A stretch of 37,876 bases of DNA, from positions 1 to 37,876 of the IMG/VR virus record IMGVR_UViG_3300044712_001478; one strand, given 5' to 3'. Both the position numbers and the translations under genes were made by a program. The notes under the pieces are model-generated. The model was not told the DNA's origin. It saw nothing but the letters and a program-made list of their open reading frames with translations, and did no database searches. The DNA comes from a virus. Positions 7,037 through 15,066 of the stretch are shown piece by piece (the stretch's first letter is position 1; every line of letters begins with the position of its first letter).

Positions 7037-7434
7037 TGACGAATAGAAATTCCTCTATTTTGGAATCGTGGCTTGAAAGTGAGTGTTTGGTCGCCTACAC
7101 AAAGAAAACTCATCCTAAAGCCTGCAAGGTGGCAAAAAAGGCCAATGTCATATTCATCAAGGATGAGGAAGATCAAAACGGAGGCTATAGCATCTATAGC
7201 AAACTTGAATTCGATGAGCTCATCGAAGAACTCAAAGAAGCAAGTAGAAGAGCTTTGAGAAATTCAAGGAAATTGTCTAATCTAAGTGATGAAATGAAGG
7301 CAAAAACCATTGAAGAATACAACCAAAGCGTTTATACTCAGTTACAAACGATCTTTCAGAGATATTGCAAGAAAAAGCAAGTATTCTGGAAGGATCTTGA
7401 TGATCTATGGAAAATAATTCGAGGAAAAATTTAA
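7033..7434 (+). CDS. Hypothetical protein downstream of initiator, 133 aa
   Basis: Lys- and Glu-rich helical protein coupled to the initiator by an ATGATGA overlap. In lambda-type modules this slot holds the helicase loader, but no AAA or P-loop motif is visible here, so that role is a guess from position. The only aromatic cluster is VFWKDLDDLWKIIRGKI at the C-terminus. Confidence 0.65.
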   Translation: MMTNRNSSILESWLESECLVAYTKKTHPKACKVAKKANVIFIKDEEDQNGGYSIYSKLEFDELIEELKEASRRALRNSRKLSNLSDEMKAKTIEEYNQSVYTQLQTIFQRYCKKKQVFWKDLDDLWKIIRGKI

Positions 7435-7686
7435 ATGGAACAGTGGTTGGGAATAGTTTTATCTTGTCTCACGATCATAGGCACAGTCTTAGGGATGGGA
7501 TATGCAACGATATCTTTTTTTAGAAAGGAATTTATAAGATTTGATATTGAAATGCAAATTCAAAGAGACAGAACAGACAAACTTTATGAATACACGCACG
7601 AATTAATTAAACAACAAGCAGAAAGAACAGATTCTTTATATAATATGTTTTATGAATTAGTGAAAAATCAAGGAAACAAAAAATGA
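7435..7686 (+). CDS. Small membrane protein with coiled-coil tail (MEW family)
   Basis: 83 residues. Residues 4-29 form a membrane segment (WLGIVLSCLTIIGTVLGMGYATISFF), followed by a charged helix containing two repeats of RTDxLY. The end RTDSLYNMFYELVKNQ matches RIDQLYQMFIDLLKEG of the protein at 18371, so the two are paralogues. A membrane location with a cytoplasmic helical tail is likely. Function unknown. Confidence 0.7.
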   Translation: MEQWLGIVLSCLTIIGTVLGMGYATISFFRKEFIRFDIEMQIQRDRTDKLYEYTHELIKQQAERTDSLYNMFYELVKNQGNKK

Positions 7687-8021
7687 GCAATTTTGAATTA
7701 ATATCTTATGAAGAATACCCACATGATATGTACACCAAAGCAGTAGCAATGGTTAGAATCGAAAATAGATATGTTGTGAATTATTGTTTGAAGGTCTCTA
7801 AGTCTGGTGGACACTTCTGGGCTCCTGCTACCATCGGAGTAACTCAGAACGGAGAGAAAAAATATATTCAAGCCTTTTTCTGTGACTCCATGAGCGAACA
7901 GAAGATGTTGGAGAAATTTATAAAAGATAATGCAAATCCTGAAACTCCACCTCATGGCGTGAGTCAAGCTCCAAAAGCTATTCCTTCAGCTGCTGTACCC
8001 GATAGCGAAATCCCCTTCTAA
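7683..8021 (+). CDS. SSB-like protein with DSEIPF tail
   Basis: 112 residues. The N-terminal ~80 residues look like a compact beta-rich domain (AVAMVRIENRYVVNYCLKVSKSGGHFWAPA), with some resemblance to SpoVG-like or OB-type folds. A Pro- and Ala-rich linker then leads to the final residues DSEIPF. That ending closely mimics the acidic tip of bacterial single-strand DNA-binding protein (DDDIPF), the docking site for host RecO, RecQ, PriA and other repair proteins. A phage single-strand binding or host-recruitment role is inferred from this tail and the replication-recombination neighbourhood. The ATG overlaps the previous stop (ATGA). Confidence 0.62.
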   Translation: MSNFELISYEEYPHDMYTKAVAMVRIENRYVVNYCLKVSKSGGHFWAPATIGVTQNGEKKYIQAFFCDSMSEQKMLEKFIKDNANPETPPHGVSQAPKAIPSAAVPDSEIPF

Positions 8022-8386
8022 TGGAAACAATAGAATTCTTCATGCCGATAAAAACCGTTTCAGAGTCAAATAATTTTGACCCATGGCGTAAGAAATCGGC
8101 AAGGCATAAGTCTCAAAAGATATCTACTCGCTTCTGTCTTCTTCAAAGTAGAGGTACTAAGGAAATAAAAATTCCTTGTAAAATAAAGTTAACGAGGATA
8201 TCACCGAGATTTCTTGATGAGCATGACAATCTACGAGTTAGTTTAAAGTATATTTTAGATGCCCTATGCGAGGAGATCATGGATGATCGAAGATCCGGTA
8301 GGGCAGATTCCTTACCAGGACTCTCTTTTGAATATGCTCAAGAGAAGTCTAAAAACCACGGCGTAAAGGTGGAGATTTCATGGTGA
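8021..8386 (+). CDS. RusA-like Holliday junction resolvase candidate
   Basis: 121 residues. The pattern CKIKLTRISPRFLDEHDNLRVSLKYILDALCEEI followed by a late YAQEKSK...GVKVEI strand matches, by eye, small phage RusA-like proteins, in which the Asp-x-x-Asp-Asn helix and a following Asp bind metal. RusA cuts four-way junctions so that recombined DNA can be packaged. Coupled by a TAATG overlap to the SSB-like gene. The family assignment is pattern-based. Confidence 0.6.
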   Translation: METIEFFMPIKTVSESNNFDPWRKKSARHKSQKISTRFCLLQSRGTKEIKIPCKIKLTRISPRFLDEHDNLRVSLKYILDALCEEIMDDRRSGRADSLPGLSFEYAQEKSKNHGVKVEISW

Positions 8387-8604
8387 CAGAATACGCAGCA
8401 AGAGTTTCAAGAAACATCGACTATACCGATCTCCAATACCTTTGCAAAAAGGCTAACAAGCTAGGAAAAGAAGGCTTTTCTATCGTCAGAGTCTTTTCAA
8501 AAGAAGATGGTGACAAAATAGACATCTTCTTCGAGATACAAAGTCAACATGAAGTTTCGATTCAAAGACGCATTCATCAGTACGAGGAGGCTATATGCCA
8601 CTAG
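8380..8604 (+). CDS. Hypothetical protein, 74 aa
   Basis: Alpha-beta protein, MVTEYAARVSRNIDYTDLQY... with a central strand FSIVRVFSKEDGDKIDIFFEI. GGTGGAGA precedes the ATG, and the first 7 bases overlap the resolvase gene. No family recognised; position suggests a DNA-metabolism accessory. Confidence 0.6.
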   Translation: MVTEYAARVSRNIDYTDLQYLCKKANKLGKEGFSIVRVFSKEDGDKIDIFFEIQSQHEVSIQRRIHQYEEAICH

Positions 8605-8735
8605 CAAAGGGATCTTCTAAAAGTGTGATGTCAAAGAACATTAGAGAGATGATGAAAGCGGGTCATTCACAGTCTCAAAGTATTGCTGCTGCTATGTCTA
8701 AAGCTGGAAAATCAAAGAAAAAAGGTAAAAAATGA
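8595..8735 (+). CDS. Small Lys-rich phage protein, 46 aa
   Basis: Starts MPLAKGSSKSVMSKNIREMM and ends in a KSKKKGKK tail; the SIAAAMSKAGKS helix is typical of short basic proteins common in aquatic phage genomes, from memory. A strong GAGGAGG precedes the ATG, and it overlaps genes on both sides (10 bases, then ATGA). Nucleic-acid binding is likely from charge; the exact role is unknown. Confidence 0.72.
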   Translation: MPLAKGSSKSVMSKNIREMMKAGHSQSQSIAAAMSKAGKSKKKGKK

Positions 8736-8938
8736 AAAAACATTTATTCTTATTGATGGTCTTATTATCGAGTTGTTCAACACTTTCTAAGTACATTCCT
8801 TTTATGGATCATCATGACACACAAATAGCAGGAAAAGTTGTAGAGGTGACAGGTGAAGGACTTGATAAGATCGGAGAAAAGATCCAGCAGGAATCAGAGG
8901 AAGAAGAAGCAGAAGAGAAAGCTACAAAGGCAAAATAA
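8732..8938 (+). CDS. Small lipoprotein, possible outer spanin
   Basis: 68 residues. The signal peptide MKKHLFLLMVLLSSC ends in a good lipobox (LSSC), giving a mature lipoprotein of about 54 residues with a very acidic Glu-rich end. Outer-membrane spanin subunits look like this, and the next gene encodes a one-segment membrane protein, but the gene order and the missing endolysin leave the assignment open. A host-surface exclusion lipoprotein is the main alternative. Confidence 0.68.
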   Translation: MKKHLFLLMVLLSSCSTLSKYIPFMDHHDTQIAGKVVEVTGEGLDKIGEKIQQESEEEEAEEKATKAK

Positions 8939-8939
8939 T

Positions 8940-9074
8940 ATGAATCTTTTCGATGATGGAAACGAGGATCTAGATCAAAAAGAAAAAAAATACGTTAGTT
9001 ATCTGATAGCACTCGTGTTTTTTTTTGTCATTATACTAAGTGCTTTCATGCTTTTTCAAGGAATAACCGAGTAA
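8940..9074 (+). CDS. Single-pass membrane protein, 44 aa
   Basis: Starts MNLFDDGNEDLDQKEKKYVS, with a membrane segment over residues 19-40. A longer frame from 8853 is rejected because it overlaps the lipoprotein tail and lacks a ribosome site. AAAGG lies upstream. Could be a holin-like or spanin partner of the lipoprotein next to it; evidence is only size, topology and position. Confidence 0.58.
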   Translation: MNLFDDGNEDLDQKEKKYVSYLIALVFFFVIILSAFMLFQGITE

Positions 9075-9080
9075 GGCTAT

Positions 9081-9671
9081 ATGACTGCTAAAAATCCAAA
9101 TGCTTATGTAAAAGGTACAGTACAAGAAGGAAGAATACCGAAGGGATTAAATCGTAGACAAAGAGAAGAGTATGTATTTGGTCGTCCTTCTAAATATGAT
9201 AAGAAAAAAATAGCTGAAGAATTGATCGAATGGGCTAAAAAACCGACAAGTATAAACTTGAATGGGTTTTGTTGTGAACATGATCCAATATTAGCACCAC
9301 AATTACTTTTAATATGGACTAGAGAAGACCCAGACTTTCTTTCAGCTTATTGTGAAGCAAAAGCTTTTATTGGTAAAAGAAGAGAAGAATTACATAATCA
9401 AGATGTAATTAAACCTAAAACATATGCAATCCATGCCCCAGTATATGACATCTTCCTGCAAGACGATTCAGATGAAACCTTCATCTTACAATCTGAGATC
9501 AAGGCTAATACAGATAACATAGTCCCTCAATCACCCAATCAAGAAGTATTGGATAATGACACGATTAAGTTTAGACAGGCTGCTAAAATTGCAAGACTTG
9601 AAGCAGAACTTGAAAGCTTAAAAAAGAAAGTGGTAATTTCAGAAGAAAGTGAAACTGATGATGCAAGATGA
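9081..9671 (+). CDS. Terminase small subunit (putative)
   Basis: 196 residues directly upstream of, and overlapping, the large terminase gene. The first half holds a basic GRPSKYDKKKIAEELIEWAKKPTSINLNGFCCEH stretch with DNA-binding helices. The C-terminal half ends in a coiled coil (AAKIARLEAELESLKKKV) suited to oligomer formation. This matches the DNA-recognition plus oligomerisation plan of small terminases. Sequence identity to a named family is not evident by eye. Confidence 0.72.
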   Translation: MTAKNPNAYVKGTVQEGRIPKGLNRRQREEYVFGRPSKYDKKKIAEELIEWAKKPTSINLNGFCCEHDPILAPQLLLIWTREDPDFLSAYCEAKAFIGKRREELHNQDVIKPKTYAIHAPVYDIFLQDDSDETFILQSEIKANTDNIVPQSPNQEVLDNDTIKFRQAAKIARLEAELESLKKKVVISEESETDDAR

Positions 9672-10962
9672 TGACGTTAAAGACTCAGGAATAAGCAAGA
9701 AACAGGCTTTGAGTTTTGATGAGTCAACTCATCGATTCAATATCTGGGTCGGTGCCGTTCGTTCTGGTAAAACTTATATAAGTCTCCGTCGTTTCATTAC
9801 CTTTCTTCAAGAAGGTCCTCCTGGTGATGCAATGATCATCGGAGTAAATCGCTCGACAATTCAAAGAAACCTTCTAAATCTAATGTTTGGAATTCTTGGA
9901 TTTCCAGTTCCTTCTCCAATGTCAAAAGAAACGAATATTTATGGAAGGAAACTTTATTTTGTTGGTGCTCCAGATGTAGGCGCTGTTTCTGTAATCCAGG
10001 GCTCAACGCTTGTTGCAGCTTATGTCGATGAAGCTACATGTATCCCTCTTGAGTTTTGGGAAATGCTTGAGACTCGTCTCAGTGTAGAGGGTGCGCAATT
10101 ATTTGCTACCGCCAACCCTGGAGCTCCTGCACACTGGCTTAAGAAGCTCTATCTAGACAGAGCAAATGTACACGACTTGATCTCTTGGACCTTTACCTTA
10201 GATGATAATCCCGTTCTTGGTGATACTTACAAGAATGCTATCAAAGCATCTTTCACGGGTGTCTTTTATAAGAGATACATCCTTGGAGAGTGGTGCCAAG
10301 CATCAGGTGCCATCTATCAAAACTTTGATCATACAAACATTTTCACAGACCCATTTCCTGCTCCTTCTTACTATCTTGTGGGCTTAGACTATGGAACTAC
10401 TAACGCGACCGCGGCCGTTCTCTGTGCTGTCACACCTAATAAGTGGCCACAACTACGAGTGGAGAAAGAGTACTACTACGACTCGGCAGTGGTAGGGAGA
10501 TCAAAGACAGATGCAGAACTTGTCAAGGATATTAAAGATTTTATAGGTTATTATAACGTAAGCGCGATATATGTAGACCCAGCAGCTGCGAGCTTGAAGA
10601 TAGCTATGCGTCAGCAGGATTTGCCCGTTGTAGATGCTAACAACGACGTTATTTTGGGTATTAAAACAGTTTCTAAGTTCATATCAGGCAAGAATATCGT
10701 TGTGCAGAAAGCTTGTAAGACACTCATCGAGCAGCTTCAAAGCTATGCATGGGATCCAAAAGCAGCAGAGAAAGGGGAAGATAAGCCTATAAAGAAAGAT
10801 GATCACATATGTGACGCCCTACGCTATGCCTGCACGCCCTTCTTCCTATCTGGCGAGTTTAACAACCCAGATGAAAACTTAACCATCGAGCAGATGAAGC
10901 GAAAGATATACGGAGATGATGGATTCGGTTTCATGTCACCTCAAGGGGGAAATTATTACTGA
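9658..10962 (+). CDS. terL: Terminase large subunit
   Basis: 434 residues from the ATG at 9658 (9661 is equally possible; a GTG at 9649 is less likely). Walker A is WVGAVRSGKT (about 30-39), Walker B is VAAYVDEAT near 121-129, and a coupling motif FATANPGAP follows near 148. The C-terminal RNase H-like nuclease has LVGLDYGTTN near 239, IYVDPAAASLK near 302 and DHICDALRYAC near 378, supplying the acidic metal ligands. It packages DNA into the prohead. The start overlaps the small subunit gene by 14 bases. Confidence 0.95.
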   Translation: MMQDDDVKDSGISKKQALSFDESTHRFNIWVGAVRSGKTYISLRRFITFLQEGPPGDAMIIGVNRSTIQRNLLNLMFGILGFPVPSPMSKETNIYGRKLYFVGAPDVGAVSVIQGSTLVAAYVDEATCIPLEFWEMLETRLSVEGAQLFATANPGAPAHWLKKLYLDRANVHDLISWTFTLDDNPVLGDTYKNAIKASFTGVFYKRYILGEWCQASGAIYQNFDHTNIFTDPFPAPSYYLVGLDYGTTNATAAVLCAVTPNKWPQLRVEKEYYYDSAVVGRSKTDAELVKDIKDFIGYYNVSAIYVDPAAASLKIAMRQQDLPVVDANNDVILGIKTVSKFISGKNIVVQKACKTLIEQLQSYAWDPKAAEKGEDKPIKKDDHICDALRYACTPFFLSGEFNNPDENLTIEQMKRKIYGDDGFGFMSPQGGNYY

Positions 10963-11147
10963 TGAGTAACATGAAAGTTTGTTCCGAATGTGGCAAGGAA
11001 TACGACTACAACGGCAAATGGAAAGTTAAAGACTGTTGTCAACGATGTTATAGTCGGTGGTATTACCAAGAAAATAGAGAAAAGATAAACGAAAGAAGAA
11101 GAAAGAATTCAACACACATAAACAATACAATGCCATTAAAGAGTTAA
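10962..11147 (+). CDS. Small zinc-ribbon-like protein, 61 aa
   Basis: Starts with a TGATG overlap on terL. It carries CSECGKEY near residue 7 and DCCQRCYSRWYYQENREKINERRRK near 24, i.e. two CxxC pairs followed by a basic helix. This is the short zinc-binding module also seen at the ends of phage HNH proteins, but no HNH core is present, so it may be a remnant or a free-standing DNA-binding peptide. Confidence 0.6.
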   Translation: MSNMKVCSECGKEYDYNGKWKVKDCCQRCYSRWYYQENREKINERRRKNSTHINNTMPLKS

Positions 11148-11188
11148 GATCTAGATTTGCTTAAGTCACCTAACCCAGGTTTACTACT

Positions 11189-13258
11189 ATGCCAAGTTAC
11201 GAAGGTCATGGATATAATGCGACGATGGGACAGGGCTACGTAGACCCAACCGACCAAGGAAGCAAAAACCTAACTCAGATGATGGATAATTTCTACCAAG
11301 CCCAGTATCCAGGGAATTCGAGTCTATGGATGCAAGGGGCTATTGATAAGCGCTTCAAGGTTGGTGATCAGTCTTTATATAATACTTTCTACGGTTTGGG
11401 TAATAACACTAACCAGATGACGCAGAAGTTCTTTTTCAACCTCATTCGTCGACATATAAACATGATATGTGGCTTTCAGCGTAAGAACAGAAAATCTACA
11501 ATCACAATGCCCTCTAATGATCAAGATGACCAAGTAGCAGATGATTATAACAAAGTGCTAAAATGGTGTGACGATCGAGACGGCTTTCAAGAGTATCTCA
11601 GTCAGTCTTTCGAGGGTGCTTGTGATACGGGCATGACGCTTCTTCATCTTTATCCTGACTATACAAATGATCCTATATCAGGGGATCTTTTCACTGATAA
11701 TGTGGCTTACAACAACTTTCTCATTGATCAATACTTTCGCAAGCAAGACCTCAGTGACTGTAACGGCATATGGCGAAGGCGTTGGCTAACTAAGCAAGGC
11801 GCAAAAGATATGCTTCCTGGCTACTCATCAGAGATAGATAAGATGAGACCTGGGGGTATGAAAGATGGTCGTTTCCCTGTTCAAGCCGAGCTTCTAAATA
11901 TTTCTGTTAATGACTTATTTACCTACGACGAGTTTTACTATAGGACAAGCAGGGAAGGAACGTTGATCTTAGATCCAAAAACGGGTGAATCTGTCGAATG
12001 GGAACAAAACGAATCAGATCCTGAAGATCTCCTTGATCAAACACTCACTCAGCAACCCTGGCTTATCACGAAAAAGGTCCAGATTCCCACTGTGAAGATG
12101 GTCCTAAAGTTAGGTGATAAAGTTGTATACCATGGCAAAAACCTTCTTGGGATCGACACTTACCCTTTTGTTCCTACTCTATGTTATCATGAGCCAGACG
12201 TGCAATCCTATTCGTGGCGATGTATGGGGGTTATTCGCAACTTGCGAGATCCTCAGTTCCTCTATAATATGCGCAAAGTCATTGAGCTCCAAATTTTACA
12301 ATCGCAGATAAATTCAGGCTGGATATTTCCTGTTGATTCTGTCACAGATATAAAAGCATTTAGACAGACTGGAGAAGGCTTTTTAATACCTTTAAAGACG
12401 GGTCACCTACCACAAGAAATCCAGCGCATTGAGCCAGCTGCCATACCTGAATCTCTACTCGCTCTCTCTGCTAGCCTATCAGAAGACATTACCAAGATCT
12501 CAGGCGTGAATGAGGAGCTTCTCGGAGCAGCTACAGATGACAAGAGCGGCATCCTTTCGATGCTTCGTCAAGGAGCTGGTCTTACCACCTTACAAACCAT
12601 CTTCGATAAACTTGATTACACACAGAGACTCTATGGTAAAATAAGGCTTCAGGCCATACGTAAGAACTTCAGCCGTGGAAAGATCAAGAACATCCTTGGC
12701 CATGATGCCGATGAACGATTCTTTACTAGCCACGCCCAGAAGTACGCGATCACAGTAGAGGAAGGAAACTACTCAGCCTCTCAAAGACAAGTAGAACTTC
12801 AACAGCTCCTTAACTTCAAAGAGCTGGGTATTGCTATTTCTGATAAATCTATTCTCAGAGCTGCGTTCATCACTAATAAAAAGCAAGTCATCCAAGAGAT
12901 GGAAGAAGGACAGCAGCAGCAAGCACAGGCTCAACAAGCACAGATGCAGCAAGACCAAGCAGTGAATGAAAGCAAGATAGAAGCTTCACAAGCCAAAGCT
13001 AGAAGCGATTTAGCCAGAGAGAAAGAATTAATGGCTTCTACTTATGAAAAGATGGCGAAAGTTAATGAATTAAATTCTAATGCTGAATACAACAGATCAA
13101 AGGCCGATCTTGAAATGGTTAAGACATTAATCGAACTCGAAGACATGGATCTTGCGAACTTTAAATCTAATTTAGAATTGGCAGAGTATATTAAGATGAT
13201 GAATAAGGCTCAAAGCGAGTCTCAAGAGGTTTCTCAACAACAAGCCGTAGTAGGCTAG
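11189..13258 (+). CDS. Portal protein (P22-like)
   Basis: 689 residues, close to P22-type portals and longer than siphophage ones. Supporting features are an N-terminal FFFNLIRRHINMICGFQRKNR segment around 75-100, a central YPFVPTLCYHEP...WRCMGVIRNLRDPQFLYNMRK segment around 325-370, a later ITKISGVNEELLGAATDDKSG stretch near 435, and a long Gln-rich coiled-coil C-terminus (570-689) resembling the P22 barrel. Twelve copies would form the DNA channel at the capsid vertex. The position after terL and before the scaffold fits. The ribosome site is weak (AGG). Confidence 0.88.
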   Translation: MPSYEGHGYNATMGQGYVDPTDQGSKNLTQMMDNFYQAQYPGNSSLWMQGAIDKRFKVGDQSLYNTFYGLGNNTNQMTQKFFFNLIRRHINMICGFQRKNRKSTITMPSNDQDDQVADDYNKVLKWCDDRDGFQEYLSQSFEGACDTGMTLLHLYPDYTNDPISGDLFTDNVAYNNFLIDQYFRKQDLSDCNGIWRRRWLTKQGAKDMLPGYSSEIDKMRPGGMKDGRFPVQAELLNISVNDLFTYDEFYYRTSREGTLILDPKTGESVEWEQNESDPEDLLDQTLTQQPWLITKKVQIPTVKMVLKLGDKVVYHGKNLLGIDTYPFVPTLCYHEPDVQSYSWRCMGVIRNLRDPQFLYNMRKVIELQILQSQINSGWIFPVDSVTDIKAFRQTGEGFLIPLKTGHLPQEIQRIEPAAIPESLLALSASLSEDITKISGVNEELLGAATDDKSGILSMLRQGAGLTTLQTIFDKLDYTQRLYGKIRLQAIRKNFSRGKIKNILGHDADERFFTSHAQKYAITVEEGNYSASQRQVELQQLLNFKELGIAISDKSILRAAFITNKKQVIQEMEEGQQQQAQAQQAQMQQDQAVNESKIEASQAKARSDLAREKELMASTYEKMAKVNELNSNAEYNRSKADLEMVKTLIELEDMDLANFKSNLELAEYIKMMNKAQSESQEVSQQQAVVG

Positions 13259-13267
13259 GGAGTATTT

Positions 13268-13453
13268 ATGAAGGAAAAAGGACAAGAAGGGCTTAAAGCC
13301 CCGATGGGCAAAGAGCATTGGGAAGAAAAACAACCCCAATCGAAAACATGCAACTTAAAGTATGCAGAAAGCGAGATGGGAAATCCCAAAGAGATGACTA
13401 AAAATAGCGATGCTCTTGCTGGTTATGTAAAGAAGAATAAGGAAAAAAGATAA
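13268..13453 (+). CDS. Small hydrophilic protein, 61 aa
   Basis: Charged, Lys/Glu/Gln-rich, with no hydrophobic core and probably disordered. GGGAG precedes the ATG, and the stop overlaps the next start in TAATG. Located between the portal and a conserved structural-module protein; role unknown. Confidence 0.55.
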   Translation: MKEKGQEGLKAPMGKEHWEEKQPQSKTCNLKYAESEMGNPKEMTKNSDALAGYVKKNKEKR

Positions 13454-14058
13454 TGAATCAGAGAGTCACAGCGGGCGAACTATCCAGGAAAGCTTTGTCA
13501 GATACGACAAAGTACGATTCAAGAGAAGTTGGCCATGCTATGGCTGATGATATAGGTAAGCACGTGATGGAGTGCGTAAAAAAACACCTATCAATTATCA
13601 ATGAAAATCAGTTTTGCGTCGTTATGGTTCTAGCTAAGGACCCCCTTATCCATAACTTGGTACGACGCAAATTTTATGCCTGGCCGTATTTGCCAAAACC
13701 CAGACCGAACCAAGCCGTATTTCTATATGACAAAAGAAAAGATACGCTGAAAAGGTTATGGGTTTTGCCTTGTGATATGGTTATGGCTGAACTCGCAGGG
13801 ACAAATGTCGTCGTTCATAAGCAATATCAGACTATGCAAGCCTGGAGTGTTGCTTTCTTTAAAGGTACCTTTTGGGAGTATATCAGACACGAGCACGGCA
13901 TAGACATGCCATCCGAACACGAATATTTCTTAGCACATAGACAGGAACTTATTAACGCGGGATGTAAGGTCGTCGATGATGCTCTTATTGAACCCTTCGA
14001 CTTTGGAAAGATCGCGATCGAGAAGATCGTAGACACGAAGACAGCCGTCAGCGAGTAG
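13453..14058 (+). CDS. Conserved head-module protein of unknown function
   Basis: 201 residues. A compact core (FCVVMVLAKDPLIHNLVRRKFYAWPYLPKPRPNQAVFLYDK...RLWVLPCDMVMAELAG) followed by MQAWSVAFFKGTFWEYIRHEHGI resembles, from memory, a protein often placed beside the portal in aquatic short-tailed phages; no function is known for it. Its last 129 bases overlap an antisense gene (13930-14196). Confidence 0.72.
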   Translation: MNQRVTAGELSRKALSDTTKYDSREVGHAMADDIGKHVMECVKKHLSIINENQFCVVMVLAKDPLIHNLVRRKFYAWPYLPKPRPNQAVFLYDKRKDTLKRLWVLPCDMVMAELAGTNVVVHKQYQTMQAWSVAFFKGTFWEYIRHEHGIDMPSEHEYFLAHRQELINAGCKVVDDALIEPFDFGKIAIEKIVDTKTAVSE

Positions 14059-14196
14059 TTTTTTCTCTATATGTTTGGGAAGGCATAAGGCACCAATAGG
14101 AGCATCTCCAACTAGATAGGAGATGGTTTTTTGATAGCGATTAAGAGAATTAATAAGATCATCATTTAACTTTATCGTTTTAACATTTTCAACCAT
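13930..14196 (-). CDS. Antisense protein resembling RNA polymerase alpha C-terminal domain
   Basis: 88 residues from the ATG at 14196, with AAGGGG four bases upstream. Residues ~35-85 (IGALCLPKHIEKKLLADGCLRVYDLLDRDLSKVEGFNKSIIDDLTSRVNKF) follow the alpha-CTD helix-hairpin-helix plan: L-x-LS-x-R-like start, a G..TV.DLL centre, and an I-x-GFG.KS-like turn before the last helix. In bacteria that domain contacts promoter DNA and activators. The reading frame fills a 149-base gap with no rightward gene and then runs antisense to the end of the preceding gene. A transcription-modulating role is inferred. Confidence 0.52.
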   Translation of the reverse strand: MVENVKTIKLNDDLINSLNRYQKTISYLVGDAPIGALCLPKHIEKKLLADGCLRVYDLLDRDLSKVEGFNKSIIDDLTSRVNKFLSMC

Positions 14197-14207
14197 AGGG
14201 CCCCTTA

Positions 14208-14966
14208 ATGGATCAACAACAAGAATCAAAACCTAAAGAAAACACTAATACACAACCTGCGCCATTAACTCAACAGATAGTTGCTACCAATACGCAACAA
14301 CCTGTTGCGCAAAGTTCAGCACAAGAGAAACCAGTAGAAGAAAACCAACAAGAGAAGAACTGGAAGCTCTTTCGTGAGCAGAGGGAAAAGGAAAGAAAAG
14401 AAGCTGAGGAGATGGCTAAGAAGGCGCAAAGAAGTGCAGAAGAAGCAGCAGCACTAAAAGCAGCCCTAGATTCCGTTCTCAATAAGCAACAGCCTCAAGC
14501 TAACCAATACGCAGAAGATGAGACCGAAGAGCAAAAGATAGATAGACGGGTCAATGAAATCATTGCACAAAGAGAGGCAGCTCAAGAGAGAAAGCGCCAG
14601 GAAGTAGAGCAACAGGAATTTCCCAAGAAGCTCGTCTCTACCTTTGGAGACTTTAACCAGGTATGCACCACTGAAAACTTGGACTATTTCGAATATCACT
14701 ATCCAGAAGTGGCAATGGCCTTTAAGAATGCACCAGATAGCTTTGACAAGTGGGCAGGTATTTATAAGGCCGTTAAGCGTTTTGTGCCCAATGTGGATTC
14801 AAAAAAGGAACAGGTTAGGGCTGAGAATAACTTCAAGAAGCCTCAGAGTCTATCATCGCAGCAATCTACTCAGACGGAAAAGGGAGCTTCTCCGACAAGG
14901 CTTGATGAGGCTAGAAAGGCTGCAAATTGGGAGAGGATGCAGAAGGCTTTGAAGCAGCTCAATTGA
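14208..14966 (+). CDS. Putative scaffolding protein
   Basis: 252 residues with typical scaffold features: disordered Gln/Pro/Thr-rich N-terminus, a long Glu/Lys coiled coil over ~55-95, a second charged helix (TEEQKIDRRVNEIIAQREAA), a small folded region around 145-190, and a basic helical C-terminus (DEARKAANWERMQKALKQLN) of the type that binds coat protein. It lies between portal and major capsid genes. The ribosome site AGGG sits in the GGGCCC core shared with the divergent antisense gene. No sequence match to a named scaffold was made. Confidence 0.7.
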   Translation: MDQQQESKPKENTNTQPAPLTQQIVATNTQQPVAQSSAQEKPVEENQQEKNWKLFREQREKERKEAEEMAKKAQRSAEEAAALKAALDSVLNKQQPQANQYAEDETEEQKIDRRVNEIIAQREAAQERKRQEVEQQEFPKKLVSTFGDFNQVCTTENLDYFEYHYPEVAMAFKNAPDSFDKWAGIYKAVKRFVPNVDSKKEQVRAENNFKKPQSLSSQQSTQTEKGASPTRLDEARKAANWERMQKALKQLN

Positions 14967-14973
14967 GAAATGA

Positions 14974-15008
14974 CCCGACTCGGCACGTTGCTTCGTCGGG
15001 GTTCTTCC
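14974..15008 (+). terminator. Probable terminator after the head-assembly block
   Basis: CCCGAC (14974-14979) pairs with GTCGGG (14995-15000) around a structured loop, followed by a weak T-rich tail GTTCTTCCT. It lies 8 bases after the scaffold stop and before a new promoter. Confidence 0.55.
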
Positions 15009-15020
15009 TAAACCATAAAG

Positions 15021-15049
15021 TTGCTATAAACATTTTAGCGATATATATA
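15021..15049 (+). promoter_or_regulatory. Promoter for the 81-residue gene
   Basis: TTGCTA (15021-15026), 17 bp, then TATATA (15044-15049) within an ATATATATAG run. The same TTGCTA box with a 17-bp spacer is used at 18755, ahead of the HNH and capsid genes. Confidence 0.5.
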
Positions 15050-15066
15050 GATTTTGGCAAAAAAAT

